In this document: piece after piece, positions 24,148 to 35,572 of the stretch
Numbering within the stretch: position 1 is the first letter of the stretch
How the letters are laid out: each line of letters begins with the position of its first letter
Source: Strongylocentrotus droebachiensis
Lineage: Eukaryota > Echinodermata > Echinoidea > Camarodonta > Strongylocentrotidae
Direction of reading: 5' to 3'
Assembly (NCBI GenBank): GCA_035222895.1
Contig: JAVYIG010002219.1
Coordinates: 124,001 to 188,000, forward strand
DNA: 64,000 nt
Position numbers and translations under genes: made by a program
Notes under the pieces: generated by a model
Told to the model about the DNA's origin: nothing
Database searches by the model: none
The model's input: only the letters and a program-made list of their open reading frames with translations

Positions 24148-24785
24148 AGGCATAGTTGAGTTTTGTTAAATCTGAGATGCACGATCCTACGTGTTATCAG
24201 TGTCTGTGAAATGGTGTAATATTGAAGCCCTAATCAAATCGCGCTTCAAAATGATCAAGAAGTGCCTCAAAATAGTAAAAAAATCTTTGAGTGACCGGTT
24301 TTACCATACTCATTTTTCTCAATATACTGTTGTGTTCATTATCTTTGTTTCATCAAAATCGGTTCAGAGACGGCTGAAATTTCCATAAATATAACGATTT
24401 CTAATATTTGTGGTGCCCCACAAATATTCAATAATTTGAACAAGCTGTTTAAAAAAAAAAAAAACGTTTTATTCCAGCCAATGCCAATTTTGGCTTTTTA
24501 TTGGCTTTTTCGTGTTTTTCGAGTTATAATACGCACAACCAACCGGCCTGTGTATTGTTATTATCAATTAATTCATTAATTAACGGTCACCGTATTTTTT
24601 TAAAGTGGAGCTGAATCGGTATGATCGTATTGGCTAAATTTCACACATTTTAGGGTCGTCATAGTAATTCACAGCAATGTTAGGTCCTCAAAGAGCACTA
24701 GTATAAATGTGATAAATGAGAACAAGAGCAATGACCATGCACTTTGAAGGCATTTGCAGTCTGTAACAAGAACTCAACTATTCCT
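24148..24785 (+). mobile_element. TTAA-flanked MITE beside an SRCR splice donor
   Basis: TTAA at 24144-24147 and 24786-24789 flanks 638 bp with imperfect inverted ends AGGCATAGTTGAG and CTCAACTATTCCT. No coding sequence is seen. On the gene's strand its edge lies only about 15 bases inside the intron after the donor of exon 24805-25649. Likely Kolobok-type by target site (tentative). Confidence 0.7.
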
Positions 24786-24804
24786 TTAAATGTTTTTAGC
24801 TTAC

Positions 24805-25086
24805 CACATTCTACAGCTGCATCTTCGGTGTGAGTACAATCGTTTTGTCCCCAGGATGAATGATAGCAAGAATCAAGACGATATTCGGTCCCGACGCAGT
24901 AGGTCCCGTCAAGATGGATAGGACCAGACCCAGGACTGGTAGCTGCAGGGGCGTACGCAGGGGGGGGGGGGGGGGGTTTTGGGGTTCAAACCCCCCCCTT
25001 TGGTATTTTAATGTATGTAAACCCCCCCTAAAAAAACCTAAAACCCCCCCCCCCCCCTTTGGCTTTTTTTTTCTTTTTTTTTTTAT

Positions 25087-25122
<36 letters not shown>

Positions 25123-25227
25123 ATACCCACGGCTAACCTAAATGAGGTGGCCTTACCCCCCCCCCAACGAAAAAAAATGTCAAATTTTCAAATTTTGAGA
25201 CCAAAAAAAAAAAAAAAGTGTCCGCTT

Positions 25228-25270
<43 letters not shown>

Positions 25271-25649
25271 ACTGAGCGACTTTTCGGCCGGCTGAGTCGT
25301 TGTGATTTTTTTTTGACCTCCAAAAAAAAAAAAAAAAGTGTCCGCTTACCCCCCCCCCCCCCCCCCCCCCCCCCCCCACTTAGCGACTTTTCGGCCGGCG
25401 CGATTTTCAAATTTTCGGGAGCAAAATATTTTAAACCCCCCCCCTTGAAAAAATCCTGCGTACGCCCCTGGGTAGCTGTATACCCGCGAGCGTTGGTGGT
25501 TCCGAAACCGAGCTGTCGACAGACAACTTGTGCATCGGAGATGTCCCATGTGTCATCACAGATAGTACCCCATTGGTTATCGTGGTAGATCTCGACCCGC
25601 CCTCGCCCATTCTGGGCGTTATCGCCAAGGCGTACATCCCCCTCGAATT
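24805..25649 (-). pseudogene. SRCR domain exon split by a hAT insertion
   Basis: On the minus strand an acceptor (ggatcag at 25650) and a donor (GTAAGC at 24804) bound 845 bp. Removing the 525-bp insert at 24946-25470 and one 8-bp duplicate leaves 312 bp, a multiple of three, in phase 1 at both ends. The frame reads [34 protein letters not shown], then after the insertion SGPIHLDG, DSCYHSSWGQNDCTHTEDAAVEC. Six cysteines are present. As sequenced, the insert puts homopolymers and stops into the exon. This is a recent knockout of one SRCR repeat, or an allele-specific insertion. Exon skipping would keep the frame because the exon is symmetric. Confidence 0.85.
24946..25470 (+). mobile_element. 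Non-autonomous hAT element, C-rich
   Basis: Perfect 16-bp inverted ends CAGGGGCGTACGCAGG / CCTGCGTACGCCCCTG are flanked by the 8-bp duplication GGTAGCTG (24938-24945 and 25471-25478). CAGNG-type ends and 8-bp duplications are diagnostic of hAT elements. The interior is a set of long C and A runs. It includes two copies of a module of about 120 bp (poly-A, GTGTCCGCTTAC, poly-C of about 35, then AGCGACTTTTCGGCCGG). A truncated relative lies in reverse at 57332-57640. Confidence 0.9.
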
Positions 25650-25879
25650 CTGATCCAAAAGAAAAAAAAAATCGAACGAAAAACTATCGATAATTACTAA
25701 GAAAAACCATCAAAAACATCAAGAACATCTATATTATATAAAAACAAGAACAGAATTAACTGAGATCAATGGTTATAGCAAGAAAGAAAACGATTTTTTT
25801 ACTTCCCCGCTTTTACGATTGAAAATGCACTAAAATACTGTAATAATGTATGTGTTCAAATTATTTCATTAGAAACTAT

Positions 25880-27150
25880 CTTCTTCTCGAGTCACTCCGC
25901 CACAAGGTTCACTCTTATGTGGATTGTCTCAATCCATTGTTGGATACATTGTATCGCGCAGGTGGGGTCAATGGTTCTAGATCTTCATAGGTGCAAGGGC
26001 CTGGTAGTTGTGGGTAGGCTAGGAGATGTTGCACAGTCTGCTCCTCTTCACATAGGCAAATAGTGTCATAGTTCTCACTATATCTCCAATTCACTAGGTT
26101 GGTTTTGCAACGACCGACAGCACCTCGTAAACGGTTGAGACATGACCATGAAGGTCATACCTCGATGGATGCAGGGGGTGGTTTCCTTAGGGCGGAAGGA
26201 CACTGTTTGTTGTGCTTGGGCGAGATGGTTGGTCCAAAGGGACACCCACTGGTTGTCATGGCTCTTGTTCAGTGTCTCAACAGAATGCACGAAGCTGTTT
26301 GTAGATATGAGACTCTCTCTTGATCGTTCATGATTGAAAAGAGGGTGGCGTGAGCCTTTTTCCTGCTTCGATTTCTCCTTCTTGGATGCATCAGCTCTTC
26401 GAATGTAAGAAGGTGTGATATCACTCAGCAATCAAAGGTACTAAACCTTCGTGGGTTTCAGGCAACCAGTGATACCCCGTCAGGCAGCATTCAACGCACG
26501 GTCGATCTTGGTGGCAGGAACTGAACTACTTCTGACGGTACAGTATACTCTGATGTAGAGAAACACAAAGCCAGGGCTGTAGAGTGGACTGTCTTAGCAT
26601 CAGCACCCCACTTTTGTATTGGTCAGCTTCCCGATGATACTTTTCCTGGATCCTACCTTCGCCTTAGTATTGGTGATGTGATACTTGTATGTGAGGGACC
26701 GGTCAAGAGTGACCCCTAACTAGACTGGCTTGGTGGTGTGTTGCAATCATTTCCCATACCACCTAATCTGTAGTTGGTGGTTAGCTTCCCCGTTCTTCAA
26801 ATGACAGGCGTTTTGTACTTGCGTTTTGTCCTGGTTAGCTCTGAGATGATTGGTGACATTGAAAGGGGTGAGACCGACCAGGGCAGTGCTAAGGGAAACC
26901 TCTACTAAAAATTCTGAGATGCAATACACGAGTCATCAGCATAGATTAAGCTTCTGGTGCCTGGGTGGATGGGTTGGTCATTGGTGTAGATATTAAACAA
27001 TAGTGGAGCAAGGACACTCCCTTGTGGAAGCCAGTGCTTCTGTGTCCGCTATCTACTCTGTCTGCCACATAGGTCTACGAAGAATCTGCGATTCGACAAC
27101 ATGTCGCAAATCAGCTGAGTTAGTCACTTGAGGTCATCCCATACAGTTTA
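25880..27150 (-). pseudogene. Non-LTR retrotransposon reverse transcriptase and tail, decayed
   Basis: On the minus strand: LICDMLSNRRFFVDLCGR (about 27110-27050), GSVLAPLLFNIYTNDQP, SLIYADDSCIAS with the catalytic YADD (about 26950), and LVEVSLSTALVGLTPFNV. A Cys/His tail, YDTICLCEEEQTVQHLLAYP, lies near 26080-26010. This order (reverse transcriptase, then a C-C-H-type motif with QT-HLL) is that of Jockey/I/CR1-type LINEs. Frames are broken repeatedly. It lies upstream of, or within a 5' intron of, the SRCR gene. Confidence 0.75.
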
Positions 27151-27890
27151 GTCATGAGAAACTATATTAATTAATTATTATCATTACTGTTATCATTACT
27201 ATTGTTGTGTTGTTATATTACTTTTTCTTCTCATTATTGTATTTATTATTCCTCAGTTGTGAATCATTAATCGAATTTTCATATCGTCCTCTAAATTCAT
27301 GGGTGAAATCATATCGACATTGAGTAACTACGTCATGGGGGGGGGGATAGCTAAATATTGACTTCGCTACGTAGACAAATTCAAGGAGGATAAATTGTTT
27401 GAAGGGTGCTTAGTCACATAGGAGCGCATAATCTGAAAGAAAAACAAATTGCCGAGAAAATAAAGTAAACATCCCAATAAACAAAACACTAAAAAGTAAC
27501 CTCTTTTGGGAGTGTATTTTAAGTGATTTTAAAGTATGGTGCCTTTTGAACTAAATTTAAACGTTATCGACACGTGCTTTCATTTAAACAAAAAAGGTAC
27601 TCCTGTTCACGTTTTCATCTAACCTAAAAACCACCAATTTATCACGCGACTGGAGTAACGTGATTCCACTTACCTCTGTAAATCACGTGTTTATGACCAA
27701 ATAACCAATTGACCAAGCAACGAGTTTTTTGTCCGTTAACCGATGGTGGTGATAAATAAGTAATTATTTGGTCTTGTAAGCACCTTAATCGATTGGTTTC
27801 ACAGGTTATCCAAGGTTGATGGTAATAATCACGTTACTTACACCGGCTAATCGTCTTATTGTTCTGTCCGTGAATCTCTGGTTATATTAA
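27151..27890. other. No gene seen
   Basis: AT-rich DNA with short ATT runs (27170-27250) and a poly-G run near 27340. From about 27600 it has words related to the tandem repeat that follows (GGTGATAA, ATCACGT). Confidence 0.5.
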
Positions 27891-28500
27891 ATTAGTAATT
27901 CTGAGGTGTCTTACACACCTCTTTAAATGGTTTCAAAGTTACCATAACTTTTTTGGTTATGATCACGTAGCTAAAACTGATTACTAATCTAAGCTGTGAA
28001 TCCGTGATATTTAGGTGTGAAAAATTAGTAATTATTAGGTGTCTTAAAACACCTATTTAAATGGTAGTCAAAGTTGCCAGCAGTTCCGCGGTGATGATCT
28101 CGTGACTCAAACGGATTATTAATCTAAGCTGGGCATAAGTGACTTTTAGGTGTGAAAAATTAGTAATTATTAGGTGTCTTAAAACACCTTTTTAAATAGT
28201 TTCAAAGTTACCATAACTTTATTGGTGATAAACTGATCACGTAGCTAAAACTGATTACTAATCTAAGCTGTGAATTCGTGATATTTAGGTGTGAAAAATA
28301 AGTAATTATTAGGTGTCTTAAAACACCTATGTAAATAGTAGTCAAAGTTGCCAGCAGTTCCGCGGTGATGATCTCGTGACTCAAACGGATTATTAATCTA
28401 AGCTGAGTATTCAGTGATTTCCAGGTGTGAAAAATTAGTTATTCTTGGGTGTCTTGATGGTTTCACAGTTACCATTTAAGTTCCGTGGTGATAATCCCGT
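27891..28500 (+). repeat. Tandem repeat with alternating A/B unit types (~135 bp)
   Basis: Units start at 27891, 28024, 28159, 28298 and 28434, with ATTAGTAATT-type starts and AGGTGTGAAAA ends. Units 1 and 3 share AAAGTTACCATAACTTT and GATCACGTAGCTAAAACTG. Units 2 and 4 share AAAGTTGCCAGCAGTTCCG and GATCTCGTGACTCAAACGG. Unit 5 is degenerate. The pattern A-B-A-B is a higher-order repeat of about 272 bp. Each full unit has a small hairpin AGGTGTCTTA(A)AACACCT. Confidence 0.88.
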
Positions 28501-28660
28501 GTCTGTTGGCATATTTCTATTTTCACCAGTTGATAACTGACTGTTGGCATCTTTTCATTGCACCAGTTGATAACCGGTCTGTGTGCATATTTCCAGTTGC
28601 ACCAGTTGATGACTGCTGGCTGACTGTTGGCATGTTTCCAGTTGAACCAGCTGACACAAA
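28501..28660 (+). repeat. ~40-bp minisatellite (four copies)
   Basis: Four imperfect copies of a unit of the form CTGTTGGCATATTTCCA...CACCAGTTGATAAC, at about 28503, 28540, 28579 and 28622. Confidence 0.75.
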
Positions 28661-29725
28661 TTAATTTGCATATTGAATATGGGGTGCGTGCAGATCTATG
28701 TTTTTTAAACAGTTTATCTGAATTTACAGCATATTTCTTAATTACTGATGATTTAGTTATATGCAATTCATTTCGAAAATACTACAAATATAAATTACCA
28801 GTTATTAGGACATTTCGCTACTTCGTATAAATTACATTTAATTAAACATGAATAAGGAAAATATTAACTAGAACTAAAATAATTTCAATAAAATACAAGT
28901 ATATGAAAAAATTTCGATTAATTAAATTATGTCAGTCTACCTATTACCAATGCCTTTACATTGGAAATACAGACGTACCAGTATTGAAGTTTTGTTGCCG
29001 TTCAACTGGTTGGAATTTTTACCCAAATGGTTCTAATGGCTCAGCTAGACCAGTTGAATTCTAACTGGTCTGGATCAACTGGATCATTAAGCCCATTTCA
29101 ATTTCCGGGGTTACCAGTTAGCAATAACTGGTTCATCAACTGGATTATTATTTTGGTTTTGGTTTATTTATTGTGTAACATTTGCGTAATTATTGGGTTG
29201 AACGCGGGTTACAGTAATATATTTCCTCTTCGACGTAATATTCACGTGAATTTCACGCAGATATTTTGACTAAAACTATCACTAACGCTTCACGTGTTTC
29301 TGTGATGCGATAATTTCGTTTATGAAGATGTAATTTCATAACCAAAAAAACACGGGAGTATTAGGTTTCCAAACCATGGTCTCCAAGGTAGGGATAATCA
29401 CGTTATTATAATGGTGATATTGCAGTGACAATTGCGTGATTTAGTGTACGTGTGTTTTAAGTGACCTAGTGCAATAAATGTATTAGCACATTTACGTAAA
29501 TGTCCGGTGTTTGAAGAACGTAACTCTCCTCAAGTCGATACCTTGATTTTAAGACGTGATTTTCACGTGATTTTGTTTATTGGGATGCATAACGAAACTG
29601 TTTTTATGACCTATTTGCCATATACAAATGGCAAAGTATTGTCCCTCATCGCTCATGCACGACCTATTCACCGTGACAACGGTGCCATGTAAACGAAGAG
29701 GGCATGTCTCCAATTAAACTCTCTA
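28661..29725. other. No gene seen; CAGTT/AACTGG-rich patch
   Basis: Between 28995 and 29150 the word AACTGG or its complement recurs about ten times, apparently an extension of the minisatellite motif. No exon or known element is recognised. Confidence 0.5.
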
Positions 29726-29739
29726 TAATTTGGTTGTTG

Positions 29740-29905
29740 TAACCCTTAACTTAAACAAACGGTTTGAGTTAAGTCGTGTTATGATGATATTCGAATGCGT
29801 TCATAACTTAGCACCTTCGTACCTCCAGGTAGGTTTAATCAATCCTAATGATGTACATGAGCATCATACAAGAAAAATAGACAAAGGATGTTTACCTAAG
29901 CCAGG
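29740..29905 (+). pseudogene. LINE C-terminal fragment
   Basis: The plus-strand translation contains KRFELSRVMMIFECVHNLAP followed by SYL and, further on, HHTRK. This matches the 'K..l..fk.l.n.aP.YL...' block found after reverse transcriptase in CR1/L2-type elements. It is short and isolated and runs into the foldback arm at 29899. Confidence 0.5.
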
Positions 29906-30925
29906 AATAACAAAGTTCTGTTTGTTTAAAGTAATGCTTGCATTTCCATAATTTTATTAAACGAATTCGTTTTCACTGGCTGTCTACCGTAACAACAATG
30001 CATGGCTGATCGTCAACGAAACAGCTAGAGTTTGTTGTTTTTTTCTACGACAGGCAGCCAGTGAAAACGTATTCGTTTGATAACAATTTGGAAATGCAAG
30101 CATTACTTTAACCCTAATAAGGCCGGGGGGGGGGGGGCATTATGCCCCCCCCCCCTCCACGATTTTTCTGATTGTTCGAGAACGCATATGGATGGCGCCT
30201 CGCCGCTCGCTGACTTTTTTCTTTAGAGTCTTGCGCATCTTTAAAAAAAAAAAAAAAAAAATCGGACCTATAGTTACAAGGTCACGTGACCTTTTGTCTT
30301 TGCATGTCAGCCCGAAAATCGCTCATTTTTGTGATTTGTGTACAAAACATATGGAAATGTCATTTTTCCTAAAAATAGATCAAACATTGGTTATTGGGTC
30401 TTGTTTAAAGTTTAAGTAGTTGTTTTGGGAGTCAAAATAGTTGAATTGTAGGAAGAAATGAAAAAAAAAACAAACAATAACATAAATAGGTTAAAAAAAC
30501 AATGAAATACATAAGAAATTATCAAAACAAGAGATAACATAAGGAATAAGCTGGCACTTCCAAATTTTTTTGTCGTATTATTGTTCCAAATGGTCTAATA
30601 AATATATGTAGTGAAAAAGAATGCTTAAATATGAATAATATAGGATTTATGGGTAAAAATGTGAATTTATGACATTATTTGCATAAATTACCATAAATAT
30701 GCAAATGAGGAATTTTTTTCAAAAAAATTGAAATTATCATATTGTTCTATACACTTCACTTGACATGCGTGCAAATTTTCGCGGAGATCGGCCGTTTCAC
30801 GGCCGAGATCTTAGGGGGGGGGGGGGCCATAATGGCCCCCCCCCCCGGCCGTAGTAAGACTTCAAATAGCCCGGCCTTATTAGGGTTAAACAAACATAAC
30901 TTTTTTATTCCTGGCTCAATTCTCC
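29899..30925 (+). mobile_element. Foldback (long inverted repeat) interrupted by a piggyBac-like element
   Basis: The left arm 29899-29986 (CCAGGAATAAC...GTTTAAAGTAATGCTTGC...TCACTGGCTGTC) is complementary to 30048-30111 followed by 30890-30925. The right arm is continuous only if the TTAA-flanked insert 30112-30885 is removed. Arms are about 88-100 bp with a loop of about 60 bp. No coding is seen. Confidence 0.75.
30112..30885 (+). mobile_element. piggyBac-like non-autonomous element, G/C-run rich
   Basis: TTAA at 30108-30111 and 30886-30889 flanks a 774-bp insert with inverted ends CCCTAATAAGGCCGGG / CCCGGCCTTATTAGGG. TTAA plus CCCT-type ends is the piggyBac hallmark. Near each end is a G-run then C-run hairpin (GGGG-CATTATG-CCCC and GGGG-CCATAATGG-CCCC). 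No transposase is present. Confidence 0.8.
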
Positions 30926-31089
30926 TGATTGAGGTGTCATATGAAATGGCAGAAAATGAACTTTAAAAAAATAAACCACTTTCTTCAAATTGTTCTTGCG
31001 TGAAATATGCATCACATGAGTTGCATCAAATGAAAGAAGATCTAACCTTTACAAATATGTGTCATTTATTAATCATAAAAACATTGATA

Positions 31090-31125
31090 AATCTCGGTTT
31101 CATTTTTTTTCTGGGACGCACTGTA
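31090..31125 (+). mobile_element. Possible mariner-type terminal repeat (one end only)
   Basis: The sequence ends CTGGGACGCACTG followed by TA. On the other strand this is TA-CAGTGCGTCCCAG-AAAAAAA, the look of a Tc1/mariner end with its TA target. No partner end was found to the left, so this is a solo or truncated end. Confidence 0.4.
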
Positions 31126-32311
31126 TATATCCATGAAAAACATATATAGTGACTGATGACTCCGCATATACATGTTGGAATGTATTTCTACACAGAGTCT
31201 CACACTATACACGGATGAGTTGAGCACCATTACAAACATATTTCCTGTATTTACACAACTTACATATCGGGTCACTGCTATTTATATCAATGTCGCAATA
31301 CATGGTAATGAGCTTTTCATATTTGTAAAGGAGGAACTAACCCCAAAGAATAAGTGTAGATATTCTGTAAAAAGAGATTGATTCCTGCCTTTTGATGTAC
31401 ATTAAATCTAATACGAACGTGTACAAGAGATATATGAATGTAGATTTCTTGGCCTGTTGTTATGCCTTTTAGCATGACATGGGCGCAGCCATTTCCTTGA
31501 AAATGTGACGTACCTGTTGGAGTTGTACATGATTCATGCACCAAGCTTTAATTGGAAAGACTTCTAATAATTCAATTACAAAACCTTTACTTTTTAATGA
31601 GGACAAATTATAGACGAGAAGGTAAAAATGACTCTTTGAAAAGCTTTGGACTATCAATACATGAACAAATATTACAATAATAATGATCATAATGATAATG
31701 GTAATTAGAAGGAGCAGAATAAGAAGAGGAAACAAGGAATTCGAAATAATCACAAAAGCATACATATATATATATATATATATACATAATGTATTTGTAT
31801 TTAGTAATTTATGTTTTAAGCGATGGAATATAAGGCCTACCGCTTTTATACCAAAAGGAAATTAACATCATAAGCCTTCATACAGAAGTGGTATAGCTGA
31901 TTTGAATCCATTTTTGTTTGGGTATACCACTCGTACGAGAACTCATGTAGTACATTGTAATTAGAAGGATTGTAATTAGATTAAAACATATTCACCCTCT
32001 GAATATATTAAAAATGAGTATGAAATAAAAGTAGGAACAAAATCTAACTAGACTTTACACTTACGGCATCGTACGCAATTTGGCCAGAACACAACGAAGG
32101 CGCTGAATATTATCCACAGTCTCATGCCACGACCAAGCTTCCCATCAGTTTTTGACGCCATTTTTCAAGCACTAGGAATGACGTTGGTCTTCACAACGTT
32201 TTGTATATATGTATTCTCCTATAGAAATTGACCCTAGTCTGGTGCACTAGATGGTTCATGAGTGCGTGCACACAACACTAATATTGGGAGTGTGAAAAAA
32301 AGAGGGAGGAG

Positions 32312-32342
<31 letters not shown>

Positions 32343-32490
32343 AGAGAGAGAGAGAGAGATGGAGAGAGAGAGAGAGCTGAACAAAGACAATTTAGAGGGG
32401 GGGCGTTGTATTTGCTTTGGCTGCATAATACCATTCAACCAAAACTGTATACATTAATCACATGAAAGAGAAAACGCAGATACAATGCCA
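31126..32490. other. No gene seen; simple repeats
   Basis: Contains a (TA)n run at about 31762-31783 and a (GA)n tract at about 32305-32376. The remainder is unremarkable AT-rich sequence up to the start of copy B of the duplication. Confidence 0.6.
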
Positions 32491-33455
32491 ATATAATATT
32501 GGTAAATGCGGGTTACAATAGCAGCCCAATCCTCTTTGTAATGCACTGTTATCCACATTGCTGATTGAATCAAATTCTTACGGCATTATTACCCACATGT
32601 GAAATGTTCTCGTGTCTAATATTTTGGTAGATTAAGATAAAGGTGAGTTTTGGTTTTAAAAAAAAGAAAATGAATTCTCACAGAATCAAACGAAACTTAC
32701 ACTGAATATTCAAGATTACAAATAAATGTCATTTGCCAAACAATTTTGATAGAAAATGTATACTGGCTGAGTAATGAGCATAATACCCCCGACACCATTC
32801 GTGTAGTCCCATATACATCTTTCTGTGTACACTCTTTGTTACTTTACCGAGACTGGACCAAATTTATTATGATTTTGATGACTCCAGAACTTTGAAGTAC
32901 ACACCAATACTTATATGCTACATGATCAACTTTTTCTGATCCATTCCACACCTTTTCTTTCACAATGCATTCGGATGACCAGAATTCACTTTTATCTTTA
33001 AAGGGCAATCTGAACCTGTGAATGACTTGCTAGTAAAGCAAAGACAAACAGATTGGTGATATCTGATAAACATATAAAGCTAGGAATATTTATGTTAAAA
33101 TTAACTTTGGGATGAGTTCTCGATCGGGTTGTCATGTGATCACATGTCATGGAGCCGTATGTTGATATAAATACCTAGTCACATCGACGGAATGATATCA
33201 ATAATGATGATAATAGTAATCATGATAATTTTAATGATGATAATAATATTCATACAAATGATTATAATAATATTCATTATAACATAAATAAAAATAATGA
33301 AAATATTAATAATAATAATGATATTTATATTAATAATTAAAATAACAATAATAATAAGATGATAACTAGTACATAGTACGCTCTGAATACAATGTTTACA
33401 AAATACGTTATTCATAATATTTAATTTATTTAAAACAAGTACAAATTAAAAGGAA

Positions 33456-33827
33456 TTAAATGAAAAGGGGTGCAACTATTCTTGGAAGAGGTATGTTTTT
33501 AGGAGTTTTTTTAATTGGTTTGTGGAATGTACTTATTTGCGTGAAGGATGGGATGTGGCTCCATTCTTTGGATGCAGTTACAGTAAATATGCGATCACCA
33601 TCTTGGCTACGAGTTTGTGGAATTGTAAGAAGAAAAGGGCCGCTAGAAGAGCGAACATTAGGACGGGATGGGTTGTGACATGAAAGACTATCTTCAATAT
33701 ATACTGTCATTTGATTACGGAAGTCTTTAAAAACAAACAGTAGGATTTTGACGAGAAGTCTTTCTCTTTTGGGAAACCAATGCAGGGATTTAAGTAGAGG
33801 TTTGAGTCTTGACGTCGATCGGGTCAA
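33456..33827 (-). pseudogene. LINE (CR1/L2-like) C-terminal tail, copy B
   Basis: The minus-strand reading frame of 123 codons contains LKSLHWFPKRERLLVKILLF (the 'L-WLPV..RI..K.L...F' block), then VRSSSGPFLLTIPQTRSQDG, DRIFTVTASKEWSHIP and a final basic stretch. This is the conserved tail that follows reverse transcriptase in CR1/L2/Rex1-type LINEs. No reverse transcriptase was recognised upstream on this strand, so it is a 5'-truncated insertion. The frame is open here, unlike in copy A (1009-1372). Confidence 0.65.
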
Positions 33828-34687
33828 TCTTATAATCTATGTAGCCGCGCTTCCCAAGTACATTGGCAATAGATTAGATGTTGAATGAGAACACTGTTGT
33901 AATAGACGTACATTGTCTAATCTGGACAAAAGGGATTTACTTGTTCTGATCGACATATACATGTTTCAATCAAAGTAAGCGCCAAGGTTTCTGGCCGATT
34001 TAGATGGTATAAAGGTTATTGAACCTATGTAAGAGTAACATTTCCATGAGAACGAAGATTATGACAGAACCAATAACAAGAACTTCAGTTTTATCTCCAT
34101 TCAACTTCAGCATGTAACGGGTCATCCAGGCGCTTTATATGTCTGCCACAGAAGAGGTTAGGGTCTCCAGTGCACCATCTAGGCTGCAAGCCTTTTCGAA
34201 TCACGTGTTACATAGAGTTGTATATCATCGGCATAAGTATGTTAGAAGACTTATGGCGACGAGCAATGCCTCCAACAGGTAGAGTGTAGAGTGTAGAGTG
34301 TACAGCCGATTGGACCAGTTCCCTGTGTGGGGCATGCGGGTGTAGAACAATCTCCCTTTTCTCCACTTTAATCGATCCAGTCTGCGAGATATGATTCAAA
34401 CCACCGAGCAAACAATCTGTCCAGAGCCATCTATACACAGAGTTTGATCAACCCGGTTCGAGTTAGACACAATATGGCGACTACTGCTTCGTTGGGCAAG
34501 CACTAAACAAAAGAATATACGCCATGTTGTGACCCAGTGAAACCAAGTTGCCTAAACTCTGTATATAGATGGCTCTGACTCTGTCCTTATTGCCCCCTCA
34601 AAAGGTCAGTTTTCTAGTATGCAATGAGATTGAGACTACATATTCTGTTTGAGAAGATTAGTGTGGGTTTTGGGGTGCCTTTTACTC

Positions 34688-35572
34688 GGCCAGCGCCAGT
34701 TGGTGCCAGTTCGCGCCAAAGATTATGTGATTGGCGCGTAGTGGCTCGCTGTGGCGCCGAATTAATGTCCGCTCGGCATGTGTCACCAAGTGGAATAAAA
34801 TGGTGCAATATGGCGTGCGCCAAATGCCACCCGGCTTGCTCCAAAATGTTGCGCCAGTTTGCGCCAGTTCGCGCCATTACCCGGCCATTTGATTCCAAAA
34901 TTCACCCTGTTGGCGCCATTCGCGCCAATAGACGGCTACTTTGCGCCACTTGGTGATTAGTTTGTGCAAAAGGTCGCCAAATTGGTTTGAAATTGCCGCC
35001 GCTTGGCGCTACTTGCCGACTATATAAATACCGGCCATCGGCTACCTGGTTCAAACCCTCCTCAGCTGCTGTATGAACAACATCTCTACTAAATATTTAC
35101 AATTTTGATAGGCGGCAAGTGGCGCCGAATGGCGGGCAACCAGGTGGCATTTGGCGCGAAGTAGTCACCAATCGGGTGCCGTTTGGCTCGCGCCACTGCA
35201 CATTTGGCGCGCCACTTGGCGCCAAGTGGCGCCATGTGGCGCGAAATCTCATTGGCGCAACTTGGCGCGCGCCAGTACATTCCAGTGGATTCCAATAGGC
35301 GGATTGTTTGCGCCAAAGGGCGATATGTTCGCGCCATTTGGTGCCACTTGGCGGACACTTGGCGCTGATTGCTCGATGCAAGTGGCGCGACGAAAATTTC
35401 AAACATTTTGAAATTTTCTTGCCGCCACATTCAAATTTGGCGCCGTTACGGGCCACCACGAGCCAGTAGGGAGGCAGTTTGAGACACTACACGCCACTAG
35501 GCACCTTATTGGCGACACTAGGCGCCACAGTAAATTGCATTGGCGCAAACTGGCACCAACTGGCGCTGGCCC
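34688..35572 (+). mobile_element. GGCGC-dense terminal-inverted-repeat element (885 bp)
   Basis: The inverted ends read GGCCAGCGCCAGTTGGTGCC and its complement at 35553-35572, extending imperfectly inward (AGTTCGCGCCAA / TTGGCGCAAACT). I count about 29 GGCGC or GCGCC words spread through the element, mostly as TTGGCGC or GCGCCA. Only a central stretch near 35020-35110 (with TATATAAATA) lacks them. Copy A has no such insert at the matching point. The superfamily is not determined because the target duplication is unclear. Confidence 0.75.

Noticed and set aside
26078-26431. Host gene at 26078-26431
   Set aside because: Frames there sit in the decayed tail of a LINE; better motifs appear in another frame of the same strand.
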